A DNA stretch of 64,000 bases from the NCBI GenBank assembly GCA_963668535.1, contig OY764867.1:434001-498000 (forward strand). Reading direction: 5' to 3'. This document shows positions 45,145-53,627 of this stretch, in pieces. Source of the DNA: F22 sp963668535 (GTDB taxonomy: Bacteria; Bacteroidota; Bacteroidia; Bacteroidales; Bacteroidaceae). A model generated the notes under the pieces. The model was not told where the DNA came from. It saw only the letters and a program-made list of their open reading frames with translations, and ran no database searches. A program made the translations under genes and the position numbers. Every line of letters begins with the position of its first letter. The stretch's first letter is position 1.

Positions 45145-45182
45145 CAATCAAAAACCTATTTTTTTAATTTAGAAATACTAAA

Positions 45183-46172
45183 ATGAAGGAAAAAGTAATT
45201 AGCGGAATTCGCCCAACGGGTCACTTACACCTTGGGAATTATTTCGGAGCCATCCGCAGCTTCTTAGAGATGCAAAACAACTATGACTGTATGTTTTTCA
45301 TCGCTGATTGGCACTCCTTCACAACGCATCCGAAACCTGAAGCAATCCGCCAAAGTGCTTACACAATTCTGACTGAATACTTGGCTTGTGGTATCGACCC
45401 TGAGAAAGCACCAATCTATATTCAAAGTGACGTGAAAGAGGTGCTTGAATTGTACCTTTACTTGAATATGAACGCTTACCTCGGTGAACTTGAACGTACG
45501 ACCACATTTAAGGAAAAGGCACGTAAGCAACCTGATAACGTCAACGCTGGCCTACTGACTTACCCTACATTGATGGCTTCTGACATCCTTATCCACCGTG
45601 CGCACAAGGTGCCAGTAGGTAAAGACCAGGAACAAAACATGGAAATGGCTCGTAAATTTGCTCGCCGTTTCAACCACATGTATGGAGAAGAAGTATTCCC
45701 TATCCCACAATCATTCTCACTAGCCGATACAGCGATCAAAATTCCTGGACTAGATGGTAGTGGTAAGATGGGTAAGAGTGAAGGAAACTGTATCTACTTG
45801 ATGGATGAAGAAAAGGTTATCCGCAAGAAAGTCATGAAGGCAGTAACTGATGCAGGTCCTACCGAACCGAATAGCGCACGTCCAGAAGTTATCGAAAATC
45901 TGTTTACATTCTTAGATATTGTATCTAGTAAAGAAACATACGATTACTTCGACGAGAAGTGGAATGACTGTTCCATCCGTTATGGCGACCTTAAGAAACA
46001 ACTAGCAGAAGATATTGTGGCCTATACAAACCCTATCCGTGAACGCATCGCAATGTATGCTTCTGATAGAGCTTTGCTTGACCGTATCGCTGCCGAAGGT
46101 GCTGAAAAAGCTCGTGCTAGTGCTGCTGAAACATTACGTATCGTACGTGAAACTATTGGTTTCGACCGATAA
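45183..46172 (+). CDS. trpS: Tryptophanyl-tRNA synthetase
   Basis: A 329-aa class I aminoacyl-tRNA synthetase. The HIGH-type motif is PTGHLHLGNYFGA (residues 11-23) and the KMSKS-type motif is KMGKSEGN (about 195). Other typical parts are MFFIADWHSFT and LMASDILIHRAHKVPVGKDQ. The codon choice looks that of a highly expressed gene. It has its own promoter and a strong terminator. Confidence 0.97.
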   Translation: MKEKVISGIRPTGHLHLGNYFGAIRSFLEMQNNYDCMFFIADWHSFTTHPKPEAIRQSAYTILTEYLACGIDPEKAPIYIQSDVKEVLELYLYLNMNAYLGELERTTTFKEKARKQPDNVNAGLLTYPTLMASDILIHRAHKVPVGKDQEQNMEMARKFARRFNHMYGEEVFPIPQSFSLADTAIKIPGLDGSGKMGKSEGNCIYLMDEEKVIRKKVMKAVTDAGPTEPNSARPEVIENLFTFLDIVSSKETYDYFDEKWNDCSIRYGDLKKQLAEDIVAYTNPIRERIAMYASDRALLDRIAAEGAEKARASAAETLRIVRETIGFDR

Positions 46173-46446
46173 GATCAATACATATTATAAATATAGCGGC
46201 CATAAGACGAATTTGTCTTATGGCCGTTTTGTATATAGTATTATAGGGATTGATACATTTTGCATGCACTTTATACACACCTGATTCAAGCTCAGAACTT
46301 TCTAATATATACCTGGAAATGTGTGACGATGCATCACTTGTGTTCTCCTCTTGTCCCACAGCAGATGCTGGGGGCAAAAAAAATAGAGAAACCGCAATAA
46401 GCATTGCAATTCGAATTGCCAAACTGTCAGTTGTTTGTTTCCTCAT
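46153..46446 (-). CDS. Small secreted protein ORF, possibly 3'-truncated
   Basis: From the ATG at 46446 the product starts with a good signal peptide (MRKQTTDSLAIRIAMLIAVS.., cleavage near ASAVGQ). A short mature part follows (SDASSHISRYILESSELESGVYKVHAKC). The frame then runs through the trpS terminator and into the last 20 bases of trpS. The true C-terminus is therefore doubtful, and the gene may be a fragment at the edge of the pore-forming protein locus. No family is recognised. Confidence 0.4.
   Translation of the reverse strand: MRKQTTDSLAIRIAMLIAVSLFFLPPASAVGQEENTSDASSHISRYILESSELESGVYKVHAKCINPYNTIYKTAIRQIRLMAAIFIICIDLIGRNQ
46197..46230 (+). terminator. Strong intrinsic terminator of trpS
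   Basis: CGGCCATAAGAC (46197-46208) pairs perfectly with GTCTTATGGCCG (46215-46226) around a 6-base loop, followed by TTTTGT. Confidence 0.88.
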
Positions 46447-46626
46447 AAATTGATATTTCATACACATAATATTTGTTTTTTATTTTGACACAAGATTAGT
46501 ACAACATAGAGACATCTGAGAAAAGGAATAGAGTATATCAGAATCAACGACATACCCTATTCCATATAAATAGTTCGTAGAAAAATTAAGCTCATTCCTC
46601 ACTTCACGTAACCTATGTCAAAGGCA

Positions 46627-47043
46627 CTAGTATTTCTTACGTAAAGTCAGTATCCAAGAATTTATGCCGAAGGATTCCCAAGCCATATAGTTGGATGATG
46701 ATTTTATCAAACTATAGTCCCTTGCCAAAATTGTGTATTCAGCTCCATATGAGCAAATAGACATATAGTTCTCAGAATAAAATTTACTAGAAAAAAGCGC
46801 GAGATCCGATGTTTTCCCCTCTGAATCAATCACATAGGTTTGGCCACCAGTCTTGTTAATAAACTCGATATGGGCTTGATATGATTTCAGAGTTTGACCC
46901 TCTGCATCTATTTGCTTAAATGTACCTTCCCAAATAGTGCCACTCAAGTCATCATAGTTTAATGGAGAATCATGATCACTACTACAACCAGTGAAAAGTA
47001 CTGGGAGTAATGCAAACAAATAGAATATAATATTTCGTGTCAT
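46627..47043 (-). CDS. Small lipoprotein of the MACPF operon
   Basis: A 138-aa lipoprotein (lipobox FTGC, Cys 20). The mature part looks beta-rich and lipocalin-like: LSGTIWEGTFKQIDAEGQTLKSYQ, then HIEFINKTGGQTYVID. It lies 10 bases after the MACPF gene, so it is co-transcribed with it. It could be an accessory or a protective protein for the two predicted pore formers; nothing in the sequence proves this. Confidence 0.78.
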   Translation of the reverse strand: MTRNIIFYLFALLPVLFTGCSSDHDSPLNYDDLSGTIWEGTFKQIDAEGQTLKSYQAHIEFINKTGGQTYVIDSEGKTSDLALFSSKFYSENYMSICSYGAEYTILARDYSLIKSSSNYMAWESFGINSWILTLRKKY

Positions 47044-47053
47044 AATATGTAGT

Positions 47054-48739
47054 TTAAAGTCCTATAATTCTATACGAATTGGCTAAAGAAGCCATAGAGA
47101 TTCGTTTTTCTGGTAAACTTTCTACCCAATCACGCATCCCATATTCATCCAAAACCCAATCCTCGTCCAATGGGTCAAAATAGTATGATAAAGCAACTCT
47201 ATGAATTCTATCATAAATATAAACCATATCAGATTTAGGATTATGATATCTATACATTGATGATTCATTAATTGTATTTAGATCTATCACCAATGGACTC
47301 ATAACGTAAGAATTCAATTTTCTACTCGAATTCATACTAACTTTAACATTATAATAAGAATATTTTTCGAGCCCAATAGCACGAGCTTTTGAAGCGAAAG
47401 TTGTAAAATTTTCATTAGCCAACAATTCACTATCAGACGCATCTTTACTATCACCATAACCAATCACAATATAATCTCCTTGTCTAGTTTTCAAAACAGC
47501 ACCCACTTTGTATAATGGTGTACCATTCGAAGAGACTCTTGAGAATATCTTACATACATTAATATAAGGCAATGTAAAATATGGTTGATAATCTAATGTT
47601 CCTTTTGATGTAAAATCAAATCGTTTTTTGAAATTTTCTTCAAGTACAAAGTTAGATAGTGGGTTCAACCCTCCATCAAGCACATCAATAATCGTGTGAG
47701 TATCTTCACTTTGCAACGAGTTCAGCCATGGTGTCAAATTTAGATTTAAAGCGTCCATTGAAACAGTTGCGGGTGGTATCTGAAGCATTTGTCCCCCTCC
47801 ATATGTTTGAATGAACACCCGCATTTTTTCTAGCTTTCCTACAGAAGCAATTGTACTAGTGTTACTATTATCAAACGATAAATCGCCCGATCCATCATAA
47901 TCACTTTTCCATTTGAACGAAGCGTTGATTACATCTGACAGCGTACGTTCATTAGTAGAAACACTATACCCAGAAGATGTAGTTGCTTCATAAAGTCCCA
48001 GTGCTCGGCCTCCAGTAACATAGCCAGTAAGAACAAAATGACCATACTTATCAAGAATATCACCAATAGTACTTGAGTATAAGCTACGTTGAAATAGCTT
48101 TGAAAGACATTGACGAGCAATAATTTTGGAAATAGCTGCATCAGTTTGTAAACGATAAGAATTATGCCTTACATAAATGTCAAGTTCACCAAAGACATGA
48201 TTAGTTGAATCTGTTACAGATGTCGTAAATACCTTTGAGGTCTTTTTCTTACGCCCTATTGAAAATAGACCAATATTCAAGTTAAACCCTGAACCAAACT
48301 TCTTGGTAACATTTGATTTATTTACATATTGATCAAAAGAAGAATAGGTAATAACAGATGATTCATTACTTGACAATCGTTTTGAAATCAAACATTCCAA
48401 ACCTAATTCTTTTATCTTTTGTAGGTTTAACACTGGTGAAATTACATTTTGATAATCTCCCAATATAGAATTACCTACACTATAAGAATAACCCAACAAA
48501 GCATCAGAATTACCTATAATTTCACCATTCTGACCAACTGATTTTGTACTCAATTGATCTTCATAAATGATTGGTGCTTTTACAACACTAGGTAACTCTG
48601 GATTTCTTTCTTTTATAATGATATCCTTTGATTCTACATATTTGTCACTCGTTAGGTCTGTAACCTGTTCATCAGTGGAACATGAAGCTAACAAAACCAC
48701 AAGAAAAAATGTAGCAAATAAATAATAAGTTGTTTTCAT
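47054..48739 (-). CDS. MACPF-domain lipoprotein (candidate pore-forming toxin)
   Basis: A 561-aa lipoprotein (lipobox LLASC, Cys 20). The MACPF signature KYGHFVLTGYVTGGR lies at about 231-245, preceded by the usual GLGYSYSVG-like region (LLGYSYSVG, 81-89). A helical/beta stretch lies between the two; the C-terminal ~200 residues are a separate beta-rich domain. MACPF proteins form large membrane pores. In gut Bacteroidales several (BSAP proteins) kill related strains by targeting surface molecules. It is the middle gene of an operon with an aerolysin-like lipoprotein and a small lipoprotein. Antibacterial function is inference. Confidence 0.85.
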   Translation of the reverse strand: MKTTYYLFATFFLVVLLASCSTDEQVTDLTSDKYVESKDIIIKERNPELPSVVKAPIIYEDQLSTKSVGQNGEIIGNSDALLGYSYSVGNSILGDYQNVISPVLNLQKIKELGLECLISKRLSSNESSVITYSSFDQYVNKSNVTKKFGSGFNLNIGLFSIGRKKKTSKVFTTSVTDSTNHVFGELDIYVRHNSYRLQTDAAISKIIARQCLSKLFQRSLYSSTIGDILDKYGHFVLTGYVTGGRALGLYEATTSSGYSVSTNERTLSDVINASFKWKSDYDGSGDLSFDNSNTSTIASVGKLEKMRVFIQTYGGGQMLQIPPATVSMDALNLNLTPWLNSLQSEDTHTIIDVLDGGLNPLSNFVLEENFKKRFDFTSKGTLDYQPYFTLPYINVCKIFSRVSSNGTPLYKVGAVLKTRQGDYIVIGYGDSKDASDSELLANENFTTFASKARAIGLEKYSYYNVKVSMNSSRKLNSYVMSPLVIDLNTINESSMYRYHNPKSDMVYIYDRIHRVALSYYFDPLDEDWVLDEYGMRDWVESLPEKRISMASLANSYRIIGL

Positions 48740-48768
48740 AATTACTAATTTAAAAAAATCATTTCGTA

Positions 48769-50100
48769 CTAATTAATAGGTATATCATCACCAGTTGTGT
48801 TCAACGGAGTATAGGTGACTAGTAGTTCAGGGGCTACAGTAGAAGGGTCTTGAATTACATGCCCACGCCAAGTACCAGAGAATTTCACTTCTCTATCTTG
48901 ATATGTTGCATAAGCAGTGTAATCAATAGATATGTCATATGTTTTAACATTCATGACAACTGTAGCCATATGCTGTGCAGGAATCAAAACTTCCCTCTCG
49001 TAATTAAACCGTCTAGATAACGTTTGTGTGTACGGTAGTTTATAAATAGCATCCTTCGTTGGTTGATTTACTGAAGCATTTTCCTCTGGTGTTATCACTT
49101 GGCCAGCTACCACAATAGGTCGAGCAAATTTCACATTTGGGTTTGTGAAATCGAATTTGAGATATCCTTCCTTTTCATTGTAACTAGACGTCTCCCTGAA
49201 TTCTTTTTTTAATGCGAAAGTAAAAGACTTGTCATAACTATATGTATTCGACTGATGCAGACTTACGGACTCTATAGATTCATTAGTAATAACAGCAGAA
49301 CTTTCATCATAATCAATAGATGCTAGCTCAAATTTATTATCCAATTGTAATAAAAATTGCTGAGTAGCACGTTCTTCATACTTTGAGAACACCAGTTTAT
49401 TATTGTCACCAACTTCCAACACAGGATAGTAAATTGACCATGGATTACCTTCCTCAGCTTGTTTTAAATACAAATTACTTTTAATCGAGAAATATCCTTT
49501 ATGATCATGACATGGTTGCAAATCCCATGCGGCTGAACTAGAAGAAAAGTCCTCATTAGGAGCTGTGTATACAATCTTATTTTCAGGATTACTACTATAC
49601 TGTCCCAATAACAAAGGTAAATTTTCCTGACATGAATATATCATATAGGGAATACCACAAGATATTGGAAGTACTTTTATAAAAAATCGGTGACGATTAC
49701 ACCAAGTTCTATCAGTGAGACTTAATTCTTTATTTTTTCCTCTTGTGTACCAATACAGTCCATTTTTTCTTCCTTTACCACGCGCTTTGATAGTAACTGG
49801 AAGCTCTCGAATATTATACATATTACTACTAAAATTTTCGTCGATGTCTGTGCCATAAAAGGGGCTGTACGACCTTGTCTTAGGAGTAATAGACTCTAAT
49901 TCTTCAAGTAAACGAGCAGTTGTCTCATCGCCTTCAAAGGCATCGATAGATAAGTTTGAGACACCAGATTTCTCTTCTTGAATAGCAACAGAAACTTCCT
50001 GCTGTTCAGATGTTAGTTGCAAATCTTTCTCCACTTCATTGCTACATGATGCAAACAATAGCATCAAACTAACTGATAAGTAAGCTTTAGCTTTAAACAT
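48769..50100 (-). CDS. Lipoprotein with lectin-like and aerolysin-like regions
   Basis: A 443-aa lipoprotein (lipobox FASC, Cys 19). After a variable, Ser/Thr/Glu-rich part, residues about 125-260 resemble a beta-trefoil (FFIKVLPISCGIPYMIYSC, then GYFSIKSNLYLKQAEEGNPW and ATQQFLLQL). Residues about 265-440 have the alternating Ser/Thr strands of aerolysin/ETX-MTX2-type beta-pore formers (TNESIESVSLHQSNTYSYDKS), followed by the conserved-looking VLIPAQHMATVVMNVKTYDI and FSGTWRGHV end. The architecture (lectin plus pore-forming module) is typical of beta-pore toxins. The fold assignment is from pattern only and needs structure prediction. Confidence 0.65.
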   Translation of the reverse strand: MFKAKAYLSVSLMLLFASCSNEVEKDLQLTSEQQEVSVAIQEEKSGVSNLSIDAFEGDETTARLLEELESITPKTRSYSPFYGTDIDENFSSNMYNIRELPVTIKARGKGRKNGLYWYTRGKNKELSLTDRTWCNRHRFFIKVLPISCGIPYMIYSCQENLPLLLGQYSSNPENKIVYTAPNEDFSSSSAAWDLQPCHDHKGYFSIKSNLYLKQAEEGNPWSIYYPVLEVGDNNKLVFSKYEERATQQFLLQLDNKFELASIDYDESSAVITNESIESVSLHQSNTYSYDKSFTFALKKEFRETSSYNEKEGYLKFDFTNPNVKFARPIVVAGQVITPEENASVNQPTKDAIYKLPYTQTLSRRFNYEREVLIPAQHMATVVMNVKTYDISIDYTAYATYQDREVKFSGTWRGHVIQDPSTVAPELLVTYTPLNTTGDDIPIN

Positions 50101-50246
50101 TTTGAGATGTATTTAAATAATGAATAAAATATCATTCATAACTTCTATAAAATACGCTTATTCAATATAGATGTATGAATCATGACAGCACCACCAAACA
50201 CCAATGCTGCTGTTTATGTATATTGCACCTAAAGTGCATAACGTTT

Positions 50247-50603
50247 TTAGTCTATTTCAACACCAACAGTTATAGTGCGTGTTGGTGTCTTTATTTTCAC
50301 TAAATACTCACCACATTGAAGTGATTCTAGTGGAGCTACGTGATTTCCACAAGACTGAATAAAAGATTCATCAGTAAGCACAGGATTACTATTTCTATCA
50401 AAAACAGAAATCTCACAAGTACCATTGTAACTTGACTCAAAGAAAACGACTAAACGACCGTTAATGCAATCAATATAATCAACAGGTACTCTGGTTAACA
50501 CTGAGGTGCCATCTTTTTTTAGTTTAATGGTGCGATGACTCTCAGCGCTAAGAAATGCTAAACTAACAAAAAGCATAATCGAAAACAAAATGACTCTTCT
50601 CAT
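50247..50603 (-). CDS. DUF3244-like small secreted protein
   Basis: A 118-aa protein with a cleavable signal peptide (MRRVILFSIMLFVSLAFLSA) and one Ig-like beta-sandwich. The segments CINGRLVVFFESSYNGTCEISVFD and LQCGEYLVKIKTPTRTITVGV match the DUF3244 layout, a type related to secretion-tail domains. The frame is open to 50627, but the signal peptide starts at 50603. It is first in line on the minus strand from the divergent region at about 50.6-50.7 kb, 146 bases before the aerolysin-like gene. Confidence 0.75.
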   Translation of the reverse strand: MRRVILFSIMLFVSLAFLSAESHRTIKLKKDGTSVLTRVPVDYIDCINGRLVVFFESSYNGTCEISVFDRNSNPVLTDESFIQSCGNHVAPLESLQCGEYLVKIKTPTRTITVGVEID

Positions 50604-50672
50604 AAAAATTGGTTTTAAATTCAACACAAAGAAACAGACAAAAGAGGATATGGCAATGAAAAAAGATACGCA

Positions 50673-50718
50673 TTAGTACGCAATTCACAGAAAAATCAAT
50701 TATTTTTGTGCGTACTAA
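50673..50718. promoter_or_regulatory. Dyad TTAGTACGCA/TGCGTACTAA around the regulator promoter
   Basis: Perfect 10-base inverted arms (50673-50682 and 50709-50718) flank a 26-base centre that contains TATTTTTG (50701-50708), a TAnnTTTG box for the plus-strand regulator. The dyad lies between the divergent DUF3244 and TPR-regulator genes and is a good candidate operator for autoregulation. Confidence 0.6.
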
Positions 50719-50731
50719 ATCGTATAAAAGA

Positions 50732-52483
50732 ATGAAATCAACAAGAAATCTCCTAATAATCAACACATTACAGATATTTTGCATTAGTATGGTCTTGCTC
50801 TCATGTAATCATACTATCCAACCACATTTAACGAATCAATATCAATTTGATTCAATCAATCTTGATTACTATCCGACAAAAGCCTATCAAAAAATTAAAG
50901 AATATTCAATCAATGAACTGACAGCTTCTAAACATGAAATAATGTGTTATAATCTACAGCTTAACCTAGCGAAAGCAAAATGTTTTAAACCACTCCCCAA
51001 TGATAGCACACTACTTAATTATACTGCATACTTTCAACAACAGGGTGATACAGAAAGACTATTAAAAGCAAATCTCCTTAGAGCGTACAGCTTAATGGAC
51101 AGAACCAAATATGATCAAGCGCTAGCTATTATAACTAAAACATTAGCTCTTACAAATAGTAAAAAACATCAAGCAATTCTGGCTCATCTATATAGTAGCA
51201 CTGGAAACATACTATACATAGAGAGATTATACTTAAATGCGTATCAAACATACAAGAAAGCCCATGATTTATATATCCACTCTAAGGACACCATTATGCT
51301 AACTAGTAGCTACAAAGATTTAACACAAACTGCAATAAGATTAAACAATGATAGTGCAATGTTTTTCTTAGATAAAGGTCTTCAAAGAGCAAAACTAAAT
51401 AAAGACACCATTAGATTAAATTGGTTACTCGCTGCAGCTGCTAATTATTACCTAGATAACCATAGCATAAAAGAGGCACAAACTGTATTGAATAAATACA
51501 CCAGTGGCTACCATCTTTTTGAAAAAACAAAGTACATTGCTTTGATTAAGTATTATGACAGAGTCAAAGATTACAACATGTATAAAATATACTGCGACTC
51601 ACTTATCAACAACACCTATGCCTTAGATAAATACTTTGGCCATTTCAAGTTATACCAATTATATAACAAACAAAAAGACTATAAAAATGCACTCTACCAG
51701 TTGGAAGAATTCAAATTTTGGGACGACTCTCTGAAAGATGTGCAGCAAAAAACAAATATCATTGAGATAGAAGCCAAATACAAAAACAATATATTACAGG
51801 AAAAAAACCATTTACTCAAAGAGAAAAATATTTCTGCAACAAGAAAAATATATATATTAGTATTACTCAGTGCCATATTAATAGGTCTGATTTGTCTTTG
51901 GTTTTACATTCGAATAAAAAAACGAACACTAGAATCCAAGCGCAGAGAACTGAGACAAAAATACTTATACGAAAGAAGCTTAGATCACTTAAACGAAAGT
52001 AAAAAAGAGATTGAACGTTTAACTCAAATCACAAAACGAGACTCAGCCATTGACTCCGACACAATAATAACCCAAAAGAATGTCATTGAATCTAGAATCA
52101 TCAAGGTTAAAGCAGATCGTAAACACAGAATAGAACTAGAGAAGCAATTAAAACAATGGGATATCTACCAAAAAATAATGTCTATTGTTAATGGCGATAT
52201 TCTGGATAAAATGACTGTAAGCGATTGGAATAAGCTAGAGAATATGTTTGAACAAACTTACGACAATCTACTCTTCACACTAAAACAAGTGGGAAGAAAC
52301 CTAAATGATAATGAGATTAAGGTCTGCTGTTTGGTCAAATTGGGGATCCCAAACAAAGGGATTAGTACACTCATCAATAAAGCTCCAACCACCGTGTCAA
52401 CAATGAAAAAAAGAATCTATAAGAAGATTACAGATAAAGAAGGAGTGGCTAGTGACTTGCAAGACTTTATGGACAAACTATAG
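50732..52483 (+). CDS. TPR-containing membrane regulator with LuxR-like HTH
   Basis: A 583-aa protein. A signal or anchor segment ends in LLSCN, so it may be lipid-modified or simply exported. About eight TPR-like helical repeats fill residues 40-340, a single membrane helix is at about 372-394, and a Lys/Arg/Glu-rich coiled coil follows (about 395-480). The C-terminal helix-turn-helix is at about 523-565 (LNDNEIKVCCLVKLG, then TLINKAPTTVSTMKKRIY). This design, with a periplasmic sensor and cytoplasmic DNA-binding domain in one chain, is common in Bacteroidota. I chose the ATG at 50732, since the GTG at 50708 overlaps the promoter box. It probably controls the divergent pore-forming protein locus. 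Confidence 0.85.
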   Translation: MKSTRNLLIINTLQIFCISMVLLSCNHTIQPHLTNQYQFDSINLDYYPTKAYQKIKEYSINELTASKHEIMCYNLQLNLAKAKCFKPLPNDSTLLNYTAYFQQQGDTERLLKANLLRAYSLMDRTKYDQALAIITKTLALTNSKKHQAILAHLYSSTGNILYIERLYLNAYQTYKKAHDLYIHSKDTIMLTSSYKDLTQTAIRLNNDSAMFFLDKGLQRAKLNKDTIRLNWLLAAAANYYLDNHSIKEAQTVLNKYTSGYHLFEKTKYIALIKYYDRVKDYNMYKIYCDSLINNTYALDKYFGHFKLYQLYNKQKDYKNALYQLEEFKFWDDSLKDVQQKTNIIEIEAKYKNNILQEKNHLLKEKNISATRKIYILVLLSAILIGLICLWFYIRIKKRTLESKRRELRQKYLYERSLDHLNESKKEIERLTQITKRDSAIDSDTIITQKNVIESRIIKVKADRKHRIELEKQLKQWDIYQKIMSIVNGDILDKMTVSDWNKLENMFEQTYDNLLFTLKQVGRNLNDNEIKVCCLVKLGIPNKGISTLINKAPTTVSTMKKRIYKKITDKEGVASDLQDFMDKL

Positions 52484-52504
52484 ATAAAACAAAGCGAAAC
52501 AATG

Positions 52505-52532
52505 AGAGCCTATTCAATATTGAATAGGCTCT
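52505..52532. terminator. Perfect 12-bp hairpin after the regulator gene
   Basis: AGAGCCTATTCA pairs perfectly with TGAATAGGCTCT around ATAT, between the convergent regulator and bioB genes. T-runs are weak on both sides. The adjacent AAGTATATCAGTAG.TCG (from 52535) resembles the arm of the repeat at 36921. Confidence 0.6.
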
Positions 52533-52611
52533 AAGAAGTATATCAGTAGTTCGAGCGTGCATTCACACAGCACGTTGAATCGAGGCTCGGAAAAGTTCGC
52601 TTGCGAAAACG

Positions 52612-53562
52612 CTATAGTGACTCGTTTAATTCCGCTTGTACTTGATGTAAGAGCTGCATATCCGTAGAAGTATCGCACCCTACGGTAGTCAAATAATTGC
52701 CAGTAAGTAGCGCACTGACTCCACAATGCAATGCTTTCTCGATATAAGGCAATATATATTTGCGTCCACCAGCTACTCGAAGCATCGCCTGGGGGCAAGC
52801 AACCTTGAACATGGCTAGCGTAGTCAAGATTTCTTCTTCGCTTAGTGGCTTTGCATCCGCCAATGGGGTACCAGGTACGGGCATCAGAATATTGATAACC
52901 ACTGAATCGACCTGTAATGATTGAAGCATAAGGGCCATATCAATGCGATCTTCCATCGTTTCGCCCATACCGATAATGCCCCCACTGCATACGGTCATAC
53001 CGATTTCTTTGGCCCACTTGATGACCTCTATTTTTTCGGCCATAGTGTGTGTAGTGACCAATTGAGGGAAGAGGCGTGGAGAAGTTTCCAAATTACAATG
53101 ATATCGGTGTACTCCATGATTATACAGTTGCTGGAGCTTTTCTTTAGAGACTAGTCCCATAGAAGCACACATATTGATAGGAGTACCTGCTGCTTGCACC
53201 TTATCTATAGAGCCACATAGGGTGTCTAGATGGTTCTGAGAGATCGCCCGCCCGCTAGTCACCAAAGAAAAATAATCGACCCCATAGGATGCAGCTTCTT
53301 GTGTCTGCTGCAAGACATCTTCTTCTTTAACAAGCTCATAACGAGGCACGCCAGTAGAGAAATGCCTAGACTGAGCACACCATTTGCAGTCTTCACCACA
53401 AAGTCCCGAACGGGCATTGATAATGCTGCATGTTTCAAACGAACTACCTTGATAGGCCAATCTGGCTTGGTGTGCTAAGGTGTAGAGAGGAGCTTTATTG
53501 TCGGCATGGACAAGCTCAAGTAAGGCTTCTTTGGAATAAGCCTCTTTAGTATATTGTGTCAT
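52612..53562 (-). CDS. bioB: Biotin synthase
   Basis: A 316-aa radical SAM enzyme inserting sulfur into dethiobiotin. The SAM-cluster cysteines are CGEDCKWC (residues 55, 59, 62). Other conserved parts are YHCNLETSPRLFPQLVTTHT, CSGGIIGMGETMEDRIDMA, and the second-cluster region near INILMPVPGTPL and RVAGGRK. It is the only biotin gene in the window. Its product is the cofactor of the acyl-CoA carboxylase at 5-8 kb. Confidence 0.96.
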   Translation of the reverse strand: MTQYTKEAYSKEALLELVHADNKAPLYTLAHQARLAYQGSSFETCSIINARSGLCGEDCKWCAQSRHFSTGVPRYELVKEEDVLQQTQEAASYGVDYFSLVTSGRAISQNHLDTLCGSIDKVQAAGTPINMCASMGLVSKEKLQQLYNHGVHRYHCNLETSPRLFPQLVTTHTMAEKIEVIKWAKEIGMTVCSGGIIGMGETMEDRIDMALMLQSLQVDSVVINILMPVPGTPLADAKPLSEEEILTTLAMFKVACPQAMLRVAGGRKYILPYIEKALHCGVSALLTGNYLTTVGCDTSTDMQLLHQVQAELNESL

Positions 53563-53575
53563 TCTGTATCGTTTT

Positions 53576-53616
53576 AAAAAGACATGCTGCTAGGTCCTAA
53601 AACCTAACAGCATGCT
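53576..53616 (-). terminator. Terminator of the second TonB receptor gene
   Basis: CATGCTGCTAGG (53583-53594) pairs with CCTAACAGCATG (53603-53614) with one mismatch. On the minus strand it is followed by CTTTTTAAAA. It separates the receptor from bioB. Confidence 0.75.
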
Positions 53617-53627
53617 TGGTATGATTG

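Noticed and set aside
50708..50731. GTG start for the TPR regulator
   Set aside because: It overlaps the last base of the -7 promoter box and would precede any plausible transcription start; the ATG at 50732 begins the signal segment.
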